Assembly (NCBI GenBank): GCA_963800285.1
Contig: CAWDAL010000008.1
Location: forward strand, 62,001-126,000
Length of the DNA stretch: 64,000 bases
Direction of reading: 5' to 3'
From: DASUPK01 sp963800285
Lineage (GTDB): Bacteria > Actinomycetota > Thermoleophilia > Solirubrobacterales > 70-9
A program made the translations under genes and the position numbers. This document shows positions 24,251 through 31,604 of the stretch, piece by piece. The notes below the pieces were generated by a model. That model worked only from the letters and a program-made list of their open reading frames with translations. It made no database searches and had not been told where the DNA came from. Positions within the stretch are counted from its first letter, which is position 1. Every line of letters starts with the position of its first letter.

Positions 24251-25341
24251 CGGTCACTTTCGCCGAGAAGCTCTCGCGGATTCCGCATTACGAGCCGGGC
24301 ACCTCGCTCGACGAGGCCAAGGCCAGGGCGGAGACCCCGGACGCGGTCAAGCTCGCGTCGAACGAGTCGCCCTTTCCGCCACACCCCGACGTGATCGAGG
24401 CGATCACCCGCGCAGCCTCGGAGGTGAACCGCTATCCCGACCCGGACGCCAGGGCCCTGCGCCGCGCGCTCGCGGACCACCACGAGACCGACCCGGCCCG
24501 GATCGCCATCTCGAACGGCTCCTGCGAGATCCTGCTCGCCGCCTCCCTGGCGCTCTGCGAGCCCGGCGACGAGATCCTCTACGCCTGGCCCTCCTTCTCC
24601 ATCTACCCGCACCTGCCGGCGCTCTCCGGCGCCCGTGAGGTCCGGGTGCCGCTCGCCGAGGGCTACGTTCACGACCTCGGCGCGATGCTCGAGGAGGTCA
24701 CGGCCGCCACACAGCTGCTGATCGTCTGCAACCCGAACAACCCGACGGGCACGCACCTGCCGGCGGAGCGGATCGGTGCCTTCGTCGAGAGCGTTCCCTC
24801 GCGGACGACGATCATCCTCGACGAGGCCTACGTCGAGTACCAGACCCACGACGACCCGGACGCGACCGTGGACCTGGTCGCGAAGCATCCGAACGTGGTG
24901 CTGCTCAGGACCTTCAGCAAGTGCCATGGGCTGGCCGGGCTTCGCGTCGGCTATGCGGTCTGCTCGCCGCAGTTCCGCGCCGCGGTGGACGCCGTTCGCC
25001 AGCCGTTCAGCGTCAACGCCGTCGCGCAGGCCGCCGCCACCGAGGCGATCCGCCACCAGGACGACGTCGCCGACCGCGTTGAGAAGAACCTGGTCGAGCG
25101 CGTCTTCGTCGAGGAGGCGCTCCACGAGCTGGGCTTCACCACCGCCGACTCCCAGACCAACTTCGCCTGGATCGATCTGGGGGACCTCGACGAGGGAGAG
25201 GTGGTTGCCGCGCTCACCCGAGCCGGCGTCGCGGTCCGGCCGGGCGCCCCGCTGGGCGGCCCCGGCTGCCTGCGGGTCAGCTACGGCACGCGCGCCGAGA
25301 ACGAGCGCTTTCTCGCCGCCATGGGCGAGATCGCGGGCTGA
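24247..25341 (+). CDS. hisC: Histidinol-phosphate / aromatic aminotransferase (HisC-like)
   Basis: Fold-type I PLP aminotransferase of the HisC family (364 aa). Landmarks: KLASNESPFPPHPDVIEAI, NRYPDPDARALRRALADH, the cofactor site region LLIVCNPNNPTGTHL, ILDEAYVEYQ and the Schiff-base lysine in LRTFSKCHGLAGLRVGYAV, followed by LRVSYGT with the carboxylate-binding Arg. No other his genes are present. It is flanked by aroH on one side and aroG-tyrA-aroA on the other, so it may act as the phenylalanine/tyrosine (or prephenate) transaminase; this is context inference. ATG overlaps the GNAT stop. Confidence 0.88.
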   Translation: MTVTFAEKLSRIPHYEPGTSLDEAKARAETPDAVKLASNESPFPPHPDVIEAITRAASEVNRYPDPDARALRRALADHHETDPARIAISNGSCEILLAASLALCEPGDEILYAWPSFSIYPHLPALSGAREVRVPLAEGYVHDLGAMLEEVTAATQLLIVCNPNNPTGTHLPAERIGAFVESVPSRTTIILDEAYVEYQTHDDPDATVDLVAKHPNVVLLRTFSKCHGLAGLRVGYAVCSPQFRAAVDAVRQPFSVNAVAQAAATEAIRHQDDVADRVEKNLVERVFVEEALHELGFTTADSQTNFAWIDLGDLDEGEVVAALTRAGVAVRPGAPLGGPGCLRVSYGTRAENERFLAAMGEIAG

Positions 25342-25382
25342 ATCCTTCGACAGAGCACGTGCGGTCTGCTTCAATGCCCCCA

Positions 25383-25469
25383 ATGCAGCACGGCGCGCAC
25401 ACCGCTTCGCCCACGAGCCGCTTCGCGGCCCGCTCGCGCGCGTATTTCTACTTTTGGCGATTTACCTAG
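25383..25469 (+). CDS. Leader peptide of the aroG operon, aromatic-rich (putative)
   Basis: A 28-codon ORF ahead of aroG: it starts MQHGAHTASPTSRFAARSRA and ends YFYFWRFT before a TAG. Six of the last eight residues are Tyr, Phe or Trp. Phe and Tyr use TTT twice and TAT once, codons that are rare in this GC-rich genome. An in-frame ATG at 25374 would add three residues. No strong Shine-Dalgarno is visible. The position before DAHP synthase and the stem-loops that follow the stop are what one expects of a ribosome-mediated attenuator sensing aromatic aminoacyl-tRNAs. Supported by sequence pattern, not by homology. Confidence 0.75.
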   Translation: MQHGAHTASPTSRFAARSRAYFYFWRFT

Positions 25470-25556
25470 GCGTCCGGCCCGCGGCTGCCAACAGCCGCTG
25501 ACGCAGAAGGATCCCCCCGCCGGACGCCGTTTCCAGGCTCGACGGCTGCCCAGCAG
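25469..25556 (+). promoter_or_regulatory. aroG: Attenuator-like stem-loops between leader peptide and aroG
   Basis: Starting on the last base of the leader stop codon, GGCGTCCGGC (25469-25478) is perfectly complementary to GCCGGACGCC (25519-25528), which is followed by GTTTCC. Nested inside is GCGGCTG (25481-25487) with CAGCCGC (25492-25498). A second CGGCTG at 25542-25547, itself part of a GCTGC/GCAGC hairpin, could compete for CAGCCG. A ribosome stalled on the aromatic codons would cover the 5' arm at 25469-25478. Mutually exclusive pairings of this kind are typical of attenuators. Which fold terminates transcription cannot be decided by eye. Confidence 0.65.
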
Positions 25557-25612
25557 CATGATCCAACCCTCAAGGACCATCGCCAGACCAGTAGAAAGAA
25601 GGGACCAGCAGG

Positions 25613-26707
25613 ATGAATTTCGAGATGAAGGAGCTACCTCGACAGCAGTCTGACCGCGTCCGCGACCAGCGGATCGAGCGGGTCGTCGAGCTGGTCTCGC
25701 CCGCCGAGATCCTCGAGGACCTCCCGCTCGGCGGCGAGCGCGAGGACGCGGTGCTCGGCCGCCGAGCCGAGGTCAAGTCGGTTCTCGACCGCGAGGACGA
25801 CCGGCTGCTCGTGGTCGTCGGTCCGTGCAGCGTTCACGACCCCGAGGCGGCCATGGACTACGCGCAGCGGCTCAGCGCTCGCGCGCGGGACCTTCGCGGA
25901 GAGCTGTGCATCGCGATGCGCACCTACTTCGAGAAGCCGCGCACCACGACGGGCTGGAAGGGCCTGATCAACGACCCGCATCTGGACGACTCGCGGGACG
26001 TCAACTTCGGCCTGCACACGGCCCGCCGCCTGCTGCTCGAGGTCACCGACCTGGGCCTCGCGGTCGGCTGCGAGTTCCTCGACCCGATCACGCCCCAGTA
26101 CATCTCCGACGTCGTCGCCTGGGGAGCGATCGGCGCTCGCACGACCGAGAGCCAGATCCACCGCCAGCTCGCCTCGGGCCTCTCCATGCCGGTCGGCTTC
26201 AAGAACGGCACCGCGGGGAGCGTCAAGCTCGCCGTCGACGCGGTGCGCGCGGCGGCCGGGCCCCACGCCTTCGCGGGCGTGGACGTCAGCGGGACCCCGG
26301 CGATCCTCTACACGGAGGGGAATCCGGACTGCCACGTGATCCTGCGCGGCGGGAAGGGGGCTCCGAACTACGACCCCGAGAGCATCACGGGTGCCCTCGA
26401 GCAGCTCGACGCGGCCGGCCTGCGGGAGCGGATCATCATCGACGCGTCCCACGACAACAGCGGCAAGGACCACGAGCGCCAGCCACGGGTCGTCAGCGAG
26501 ATCGCCGACCAGGTCGCGGCCGGAAACGGGGCGATCGTCGGGGTGATGATGGAGTCGTTCCTGGTCGCCGGACGGCAGGACCTCGAGTCCGAGGGTGACC
26601 TGATCTACGGGCAGTCCATCACCGACGCCTGCATGGATTGGGACACCACCGTGTTGACCCTGGACAGGCTCGCCTCCGCCGTGCGAAAGCGCCGCGAAGC
26701 CGGCTGA
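25613..26707 (+). CDS. aroG: 3-deoxy-7-phosphoheptulonate (DAHP) synthase, class I
   Basis: First enzyme of the shikimate pathway, condensing phosphoenolpyruvate and erythrose-4-phosphate. The 364-aa sequence is a class I AroF/G/H enzyme: LLVVVGPCSVHDPEAAMDYAQRL, MRTYFEKPRTTTGWKGLINDP (substrate-phosphate contacts), WGAIGARTTESQIHRQLASGLSMPVGFKNGT, HVILRGGKG and DASHDNSGKDHERQ (metal-binding residues). It follows the aromatic leader ORF and stem-loops, so its transcription is probably controlled by the supply of Phe, Tyr and Trp. A CAGGA ribosome-binding site is very close to the ATG. tyrA starts 3 bp after its stop. Confidence 0.96.
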   Translation: MNFEMKELPRQQSDRVRDQRIERVVELVSPAEILEDLPLGGEREDAVLGRRAEVKSVLDREDDRLLVVVGPCSVHDPEAAMDYAQRLSARARDLRGELCIAMRTYFEKPRTTTGWKGLINDPHLDDSRDVNFGLHTARRLLLEVTDLGLAVGCEFLDPITPQYISDVVAWGAIGARTTESQIHRQLASGLSMPVGFKNGTAGSVKLAVDAVRAAAGPHAFAGVDVSGTPAILYTEGNPDCHVILRGGKGAPNYDPESITGALEQLDAAGLRERIIIDASHDNSGKDHERQPRVVSEIADQVAAGNGAIVGVMMESFLVAGRQDLESEGDLIYGQSITDACMDWDTTVLTLDRLASAVRKRREAG

Positions 26708-26710
26708 CCC

Positions 26711-27787
26711 ATGAAGGTCGCCGTCCTCGGCGTGGGGCTGATCGGTGGTTCGATCGGGCTCGCCGCCCGCGCCCGCCTCGATGCCGAGGTCTCGGGCTTC
26801 GACCCCGATCGAGAGCTGCTCGAGCGGGCGACCGAGCTCGGCGCGATCGATTCGGCGCACGACTCCGTCGCATCGGCCGTGGGGGGCGCTGAGCTGGTCT
26901 TCTGCGCCGCGCCGGTGCTGGCGCTCCCGGGCCTCGCCGCCGAGGCCCTCGATGCCGCCGGAGAGGACTGCGCCGTCACCGACGTCGGCTCTGTGAAGCG
27001 CGACGTGATCGCCGCGCTCGGCTCCGATAGCCGGTTCATCGGCGGGCATCCACTCGCGGGGGCGGAGACCGCCGGGGTGGAGAGCGCTCGTGCCGACCTC
27101 TTCGAGGGCGCGCGCTGGTACCTCACGCCCACCTCCAACACCGGCGGGATGCTCTACGACCGGGTCCAGAGGGCGATCGCCGACATCGGGGCCCGGCCAC
27201 AGGCGATCGAGGCCGAGACCCATGACCGGCTGATGGCCTCGATCAGCCACCTCCCGCACGTCATGGCCAACGTCCTGGTCACCCAGGCGGCCACCGCGCT
27301 CAGCGAGGAGGCCGAGCACCTGCCGGAGGTGGGCCCGAGCTTCCGGGATGCGACCCGGGTGGCGGGCGCGAACCCGGCGATCTGGGGCGACATCTTCGCC
27401 GGGAACCGCGAGGCCGTGGCAGCCGAGATCGACGCCGCCGTCGCCAGGCTCACCGAGGCCGCGGAGCTGATCCGGTCCGGCGAGCGCGAGGCCGTGACGA
27501 AGTGGCACGAGCAGGCGGGCAGGCGCCGCCGCGAGCTGATCGAGACCGAGATCGCGGGCGGCCCGCTCCATGAGCTGCGTGTGCGGGTTCCGAACCGCCC
27601 CGGGATCGTGGCCGAGATCGCCCTGGAGCTCGGGCGCGCCGGCGTCAACATCGAGGACATGGCTCTCTATCCGGCGGCCGACATGACCTCCGGCGCGATC
27701 TCCCTGTACATCGCGGGAGACGATGAGACCGCGCGCGCCGAGCAGCTCGTCAGGGAGCTCGGCCACGACGTCTCTCGAGCCGAATGA
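26711..27787 (+). CDS. tyrA: Prephenate dehydrogenase with C-terminal ACT domain
   Basis: NAD-dependent enzyme converting prephenate to 4-hydroxyphenylpyruvate, or arogenate to tyrosine. A Rossmann fold is visible at the start (VAVLGVGLIGGSIGLAARARLDAEVSGFD), followed by VTDVGSVKRDVIAAL, FIGGHPLAGAETAGVE (catalytic His) and the helical dimer domain. Residues from about 275 (LHELRVRVPNRPGIVAEIALELGRAGVNIEDM) form an ACT domain, the usual site of tyrosine feedback. Length 358 aa. ATGA overlap with aroA shows coupling. Confidence 0.95.
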   Translation: MKVAVLGVGLIGGSIGLAARARLDAEVSGFDPDRELLERATELGAIDSAHDSVASAVGGAELVFCAAPVLALPGLAAEALDAAGEDCAVTDVGSVKRDVIAALGSDSRFIGGHPLAGAETAGVESARADLFEGARWYLTPTSNTGGMLYDRVQRAIADIGARPQAIEAETHDRLMASISHLPHVMANVLVTQAATALSEEAEHLPEVGPSFRDATRVAGANPAIWGDIFAGNREAVAAEIDAAVARLTEAAELIRSGEREAVTKWHEQAGRRRRELIETEIAGGPLHELRVRVPNRPGIVAEIALELGRAGVNIEDMALYPAADMTSGAISLYIAGDDETARAEQLVRELGHDVSRAE

Positions 27788-29139
27788 CGCGGTTTGACCC
27801 CGCCGGGCCGCTCCGCGGAGAGCTCCGGCCGCCACCGGACAAGTCGGTCACCCACCGCGCGGCGCTGATCGGCGCGATGGCCGACGGGCCGACCCGGATC
27901 ACGGGCTACCTCGACTCCGAGGACACCAGATCGACCCTGAGGGCGGTCGCCGCGGTCGGAGCCGAGGTCCGGGAAGGAGAGCCGGACGACCGCGGTGGGC
28001 TGTTCGTGGAGATCGAGGGCGTCGGCCTCCGAGGCGCCCGCTCGGCGCGGGTCGACGTCGGCAACGCGGGGACGCTCCTGCGGATCATGCCGGGATGGCT
28101 CGCGGGCCAGCCCGAGGGCGAGTGGACCTTCGACGGCGACGATTCGATCCGGCGTCGCCCGGTGGACCGGATCGCCGATCCGCTCAGGCTGATGGGCGCC
28201 GAGGTCGAGTGCCGTGACGGCCGCCTCCCGCCGCTCACCGTGCGCGGTTCGCGGCTGCAGGGCATCGACTACGAGATGCCGGTCGCGAGCGCCCAGGTGA
28301 AATCCTGCCTGCTGCTCGCCGGGCTGCTCGCGGAGAGCGAGACCGCGATCCACGAGCCGATCTGGACGCGCGACCACACCGAGCGCATGCTCGCCGCGAT
28401 GGGCGCCTCGCTGCGCCGCGACGGCGACGCGCTGGTCATCTCGCCGGCCGAGCGCCTGGAGGCGGGCGACGTCCCGGTGCCCGGAGACTTCTCCTCGGCG
28501 GCCTTCTTCATCGCGGGGGCGCTCCTGGTGCCGGACAGCGAGGTCGCGCTGCGCGAGGTGGGCATCAACCGCAACCGAATCGGGCTGCTGTCGATCCTCG
28601 CCCGGATGGGCGTCGAGATGGGCGGGGCGCACCTGGTTCGAGGGAGCGCCGAAGGCCCGACCCGTGATCTGCCGACGATGACCGTGGACGAGATCCGCGA
28701 GCCGGGCCCCGAGCCCATCGCGACCCTGCACGTGCGCGCGGCCCCGATGCACGGCGCCGAGATCACCGGTGCGGACGTCCCGGCGGCGATCGACGAGCTG
28801 CCGCTGCTCGCCCTGCTCGGCTGCTTCGCGGAGGGCGAGACGGTGGTGACGGGCGCCGAGGAGCTCCGGGCGAAGGAGTCGGACCGGATCAGCGGCGTGG
28901 TTGACGCGCTCTCGGCGCTCGGAGGGGACATCGAGGCGCGCCCGGACGGGTTCGTCGTCCGGGGAACCGGCGGTCTGCGCGGAGGGCGGCTCGACGCCCG
29001 GGGCGACCACCGGCTGGCGATGGTCGGCGCAATCGCGGGGCTCGCGTCGCAGGAGGGCGTGGAGGTGGACGGCTTCGAGGCCGTCGCGGTCAGCTATCCG
29101 CGCTTCGAGCGGGACCTGCGGGCTCTGCTCGCCGCCTAG
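27784..29139 (+). CDS. aroA: EPSP synthase (3-phosphoshikimate 1-carboxyvinyltransferase)
   Basis: Sixth shikimate-pathway enzyme, joining PEP to shikimate-3-phosphate; 451 aa. Substrate-binding motifs are PPDKSVTHRAALIGAMADG at the N-terminus, NAGTLLRIMPGWLA, ASAQVKSCLLLAGLLAE, the active-site DELPLLALLGCFAEG and ELRAKESDRISGV, with RGDHRLAMVGAIAGLAS near the end. All catalytic elements appear intact. The NAGTLLR segment has a Leu-Leu variant rather than the common NAGT(A/S)MR, as in many actinobacteria. Its stop shares bases with the stop of the convergent cupin gene. Confidence 0.97.
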   Translation: MTRFDPAGPLRGELRPPPDKSVTHRAALIGAMADGPTRITGYLDSEDTRSTLRAVAAVGAEVREGEPDDRGGLFVEIEGVGLRGARSARVDVGNAGTLLRIMPGWLAGQPEGEWTFDGDDSIRRRPVDRIADPLRLMGAEVECRDGRLPPLTVRGSRLQGIDYEMPVASAQVKSCLLLAGLLAESETAIHEPIWTRDHTERMLAAMGASLRRDGDALVISPAERLEAGDVPVPGDFSSAAFFIAGALLVPDSEVALREVGINRNRIGLLSILARMGVEMGGAHLVRGSAEGPTRDLPTMTVDEIREPGPEPIATLHVRAAPMHGAEITGADVPAAIDELPLLALLGCFAEGETVVTGAEELRAKESDRISGVVDALSALGGDIEARPDGFVVRGTGGLRGGRLDARGDHRLAMVGAIAGLASQEGVEVDGFEAVAVSYPRFERDLRALLAA

Positions 29140-29465
29140 CCCGGCTGGGAAGGGTGCCCGTCCCCGGGCCACGGGGACAGCACGAGCAGGATGCGGGAGT
29201 CCTCCAGGGCCGTCACCTCGTGGCGCTCCGCGGGGTCGAAGATCGCGAGCAGACCGGTCGAGCCCTCGGCGTCGTCGCCCCCGGGTGTGGTGATTCCGAC
29301 AATCCCGTCGACGACCAGCAGCCACGCGCGCTCATGCACCTGGTGCTCCTGGAGCTGTTCGCCCTTGGGCAGATTGATGACGATCGCCCTGCCCTCGGAC
29401 TCCGAGTCGAGGACCTGCGGCTGGTGCGGCTCCACCGGCAATTCGTTGAGGTTCCAGCTCTCCAT
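29136..29465 (-). CDS. Small cupin-domain protein
   Basis: A 109-residue single-cupin protein. The beta-barrel pattern is visible in IVINLPKGEQLQEHQVHERAWLLVVDGIVGITT, where HxxHE-like residues (EHQVHE) could bind metal, and FDPAERHEVTALEDSRILLVLSPWPGDGHP. The start at MESWNLNELPVEPH fits cupin relatives; longer in-frame starts exist upstream. It is convergent with aroA and the TAG stops overlap within CTAG. Its 5' side faces cmk, so the two may share a divergent promoter region of about 85 bp. Substrate unknown. Confidence 0.75.
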   Translation of the reverse strand: MESWNLNELPVEPHQPQVLDSESEGRAIVINLPKGEQLQEHQVHERAWLLVVDGIVGITTPGGDDAEGSTGLLAIFDPAERHEVTALEDSRILLVLSPWPGDGHPSQPG

Positions 29466-29550
29466 CGGCACGCGGCACTCTATATCCACTCGCATCAGAC
29501 GCAAACGACGGCGGCCGTTGCTGTGCAGGGGAAACCCTAGGCTGCGCTGC

Positions 29551-30189
29551 ATGGTGATCGCGATCGACGGCCCGGCCGGGGCCGGCAAGTCAACCGTGGC
29601 CCGCGGCGTTGCCAGGGCGCTCGGCTTCACCTACCTCGATTCGGGAGCCATGTACCGCTGTGTCGCCCTCGCCGCGCTGGACCGCCGCTTGGATCTCGAT
29701 GATGGCGAGCGGATCGGGGAGATGGCCTGGGAACTGGCCATCGGCTTCGACCGGGACACGGTCCAGCTCGACGGCAGGCCCGTCGAGGGAAAGATCCGCA
29801 CCCCCGAGGTGACGATCGCGTCCTCCAAGGTCTCGGTGCACCCACAGGTGCGACGGGCGATGGTGAAGCGGCAGCGGGAGCTGATCGCCGCCGGCAACTA
29901 CGTCGCCGAGGGGCGGGACATCGGCACCGTCGTCAGCCCCGACTCGCCCCTGAAGGTCTTCCTCACCGCGAGCGAGGAGGAGCGCGCCCGTCGGCGCGCC
30001 GCCGAGACCGGCGGGTCGGTCGACGAGGTCAGGGAGGCGATCGAGGATCGCGACCGGCGGGACCGCGGCCGGGAGCACGGCGCCCTTCGCGCGGCCGACG
30101 ATTCGGTTGAGGTCGATACCACCGATCTCAGCCCGGATGAGGTCGTGGAGCGGATCGCCGCGCTGGCCCGCGAGCGGGGGATCGCCTGA
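29551..30189 (+). CDS. cmk: Cytidylate kinase
   Basis: Phosphorylates CMP and dCMP with ATP. The 212-aa protein starts MVIAIDGPAGAGKSTVARGVARALGFTYLDSGAMYR, containing the P-loop at residues 7-14, and has the CMP-binding insert and lid elements YVAEGRDIGTVVSPDSPLKVFLTASEEERARRRAAE. DRDRRDRGREHGALRAADDSVEVDTTDLS is the conserved C-terminal pattern. Its stop overlaps the der ATG by one base, matching the cmk-der pair seen widely in bacteria. Confidence 0.97.
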   Translation: MVIAIDGPAGAGKSTVARGVARALGFTYLDSGAMYRCVALAALDRRLDLDDGERIGEMAWELAIGFDRDTVQLDGRPVEGKIRTPEVTIASSKVSVHPQVRRAMVKRQRELIAAGNYVAEGRDIGTVVSPDSPLKVFLTASEEERARRRAAETGGSVDEVREAIEDRDRRDRGREHGALRAADDSVEVDTTDLSPDEVVERIAALARERGIA

Positions 30190-31556
30190 TGGAGGCCGGC
30201 GCCCCCGCCCAGATGCTTCGCCGGCGGCCCGCCGTGGCCGTGGTGGGCTTCCCGAACGCCGGGAAGAGCACGCTGGTCAACCGGCTCGCCGGCGGCCGGG
30301 AGGCGGTCACCGACGCCGAGCCTGGCGTCACCCGGGACCGCCGGGCACTCGAATGCGAGTGGAACGGCCTCGTCTTCGATTTGATCGACACCGGCGGAGT
30401 GGATCTCGCCGACTCCGCGCAGCTGGCTCGCTCCGTTCAGGCGCAGGCGCGAGCAGCGATCGACGAGTCGGGGGTCGTCCTGCTCGTCGTCGACGCTCGC
30501 GCGGGCCTGGGCCCCGGTGACGCGGAGCTCGCGGATCTGCTCCGTCGCTCCGGCCGCCCGGTGATCGTCGCCGCCAACAAGATCGACCGGCACGAGGATG
30601 AGTCGCTGACGGCTGAGCTCAACTCCCTGGGCCTCGGCGAGCCGCTTCCCGTGTCGGCCAGCCACGGCCTGGGGACGGGGGACCTGCTCGACCGCCTGGT
30701 GGAGGAGCTTCGACGGCACGCGGTGGAGGGGATGGAGGACGACGAGGAGCAGCCTCCGCGCATCGCGATCCTCGGGCGGCCGAACGTCGGCAAGTCCTCG
30801 CTGCTCAACGCCCTGCTGGGGTCCGATCGCGTGATCGTGAGCGAGGTCGCGGGCACGACCCGTGACCCCGTCGACACCGAGGCCGATGTGGACGGCAAGC
30901 GCATCGTGCTGGTCGACACCGCGGGCCTGCGTCGCCGGGGAAAGGTCGCGGGCACGGTGGACTACTACGCCCAGCTGCGCTCCGAGCGAGCCGCGGAGCG
31001 CGCCGACGCGGCGATCGTCGTCTGCGACGCGACGGAGGGCGTCACCTCGGAGGACCTGCGCGTCGCCGAGCTGGCGATGCGCTCGGGGTGCGCCAGCGTG
31101 CTCGCGCTCAACAAGTGGGATGTCTCCCGCACGGATCTGGACGACGCGAGAGCTCGCGTGACCCAGAAGAACCGCCTGCGGCCGCCCGTCCTGACCTGCT
31201 CGGCGGTGACCGGGCGCGGGGTGGGGGCCGTCCTGCGCCAGGCGATCGTCCTGGCGGAGCGCTCCGCGGAGCGGATCCCGACGCCGGAGCTCAACAAGTT
31301 CATCGCCAAGGTCGTCGGCGACCGCCCGCCGCCGCAGCGACACGGCCGCCGGCTGCGCCTCTATTACGCGGCCCAGGTGGGCCGGCGCCCGCCGCGTTTC
31401 GCGATCCAGGTGAACGACCGGCGGCTGATCACGCGGGACTGGGCCTTCCATCTGGAGAACCGCATGCGCGACGCGTACTCGCTCCAGGGCGTCCCGCTGG
31501 TGATCGACTACGTGCCGAAGAAGACGCGAGGGCGCGCGAAAGCGCGACCCGTTTGA
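30189..31556 (+). CDS. der: Ribosome-assembly GTPase Der (EngA)
   Basis: Double GTPase needed for 50S subunit maturation; 455 aa. The first G domain begins VAVVGFPNAGKSTLVNRLAGG and has DTGGVDL and NKID. The second begins IAILGRPNVGKSSLLNALLG (about residue 195), with DTAGLRRRGK and NKWD. The C-terminal KH-like domain includes HGRRLRLYYAAQVGRRPPRFAIQVND. The last codons (RGRAKARPV) are encoded by junction hairpin element copy 3, so the protein tail is partly dictated by that element. Confidence 0.97.
   Translation: MEAGAPAQMLRRRPAVAVVGFPNAGKSTLVNRLAGGREAVTDAEPGVTRDRRALECEWNGLVFDLIDTGGVDLADSAQLARSVQAQARAAIDESGVVLLVVDARAGLGPGDAELADLLRRSGRPVIVAANKIDRHEDESLTAELNSLGLGEPLPVSASHGLGTGDLLDRLVEELRRHAVEGMEDDEEQPPRIAILGRPNVGKSSLLNALLGSDRVIVSEVAGTTRDPVDTEADVDGKRIVLVDTAGLRRRGKVAGTVDYYAQLRSERAAERADAAIVVCDATEGVTSEDLRVAELAMRSGCASVLALNKWDVSRTDLDDARARVTQKNRLRPPVLTCSAVTGRGVGAVLRQAIVLAERSAERIPTPELNKFIAKVVGDRPPPQRHGRRLRLYYAAQVGRRPPRFAIQVNDRRLITRDWAFHLENRMRDAYSLQGVPLVIDYVPKKTRGRAKARPV
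31526..31554 (+). repeat. Junction hairpin element, copy 3 (der/DUF3352)
   Basis: GCGAGGGCGCGCGAAAGC begins a 29-nt version of the junction element that ends GACCCGTTT. GGG at 31530-31532 pairs with CCC at 31548-31550, and CGCGC pairs with GCGCG around a GAAA tetraloop. It shares the 5' GCGAGGG and 3' ACCCGTTT of copies 1 and 2 but replaces the inner part by a short GNRA hairpin. The der stop TGA lies within GTTTGA at its end. Only the flanks are shared, so membership is less certain than for the other two. Confidence 0.5.
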
Positions 31557-31604
31557 TGATGAACCGGAGCGCGCAGCGGGCGGGCCGGGTATAACCGGCG
31601 GCTC

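Noticed and set aside
25634..27835. Long open frame on the minus strand opposite aroG and tyrA
   Set aside because: It is a high-GC mirror frame of real genes: Arg/Gly/Asp-rich translation with no domain pattern, and the opposite strand encodes clear enzymes.
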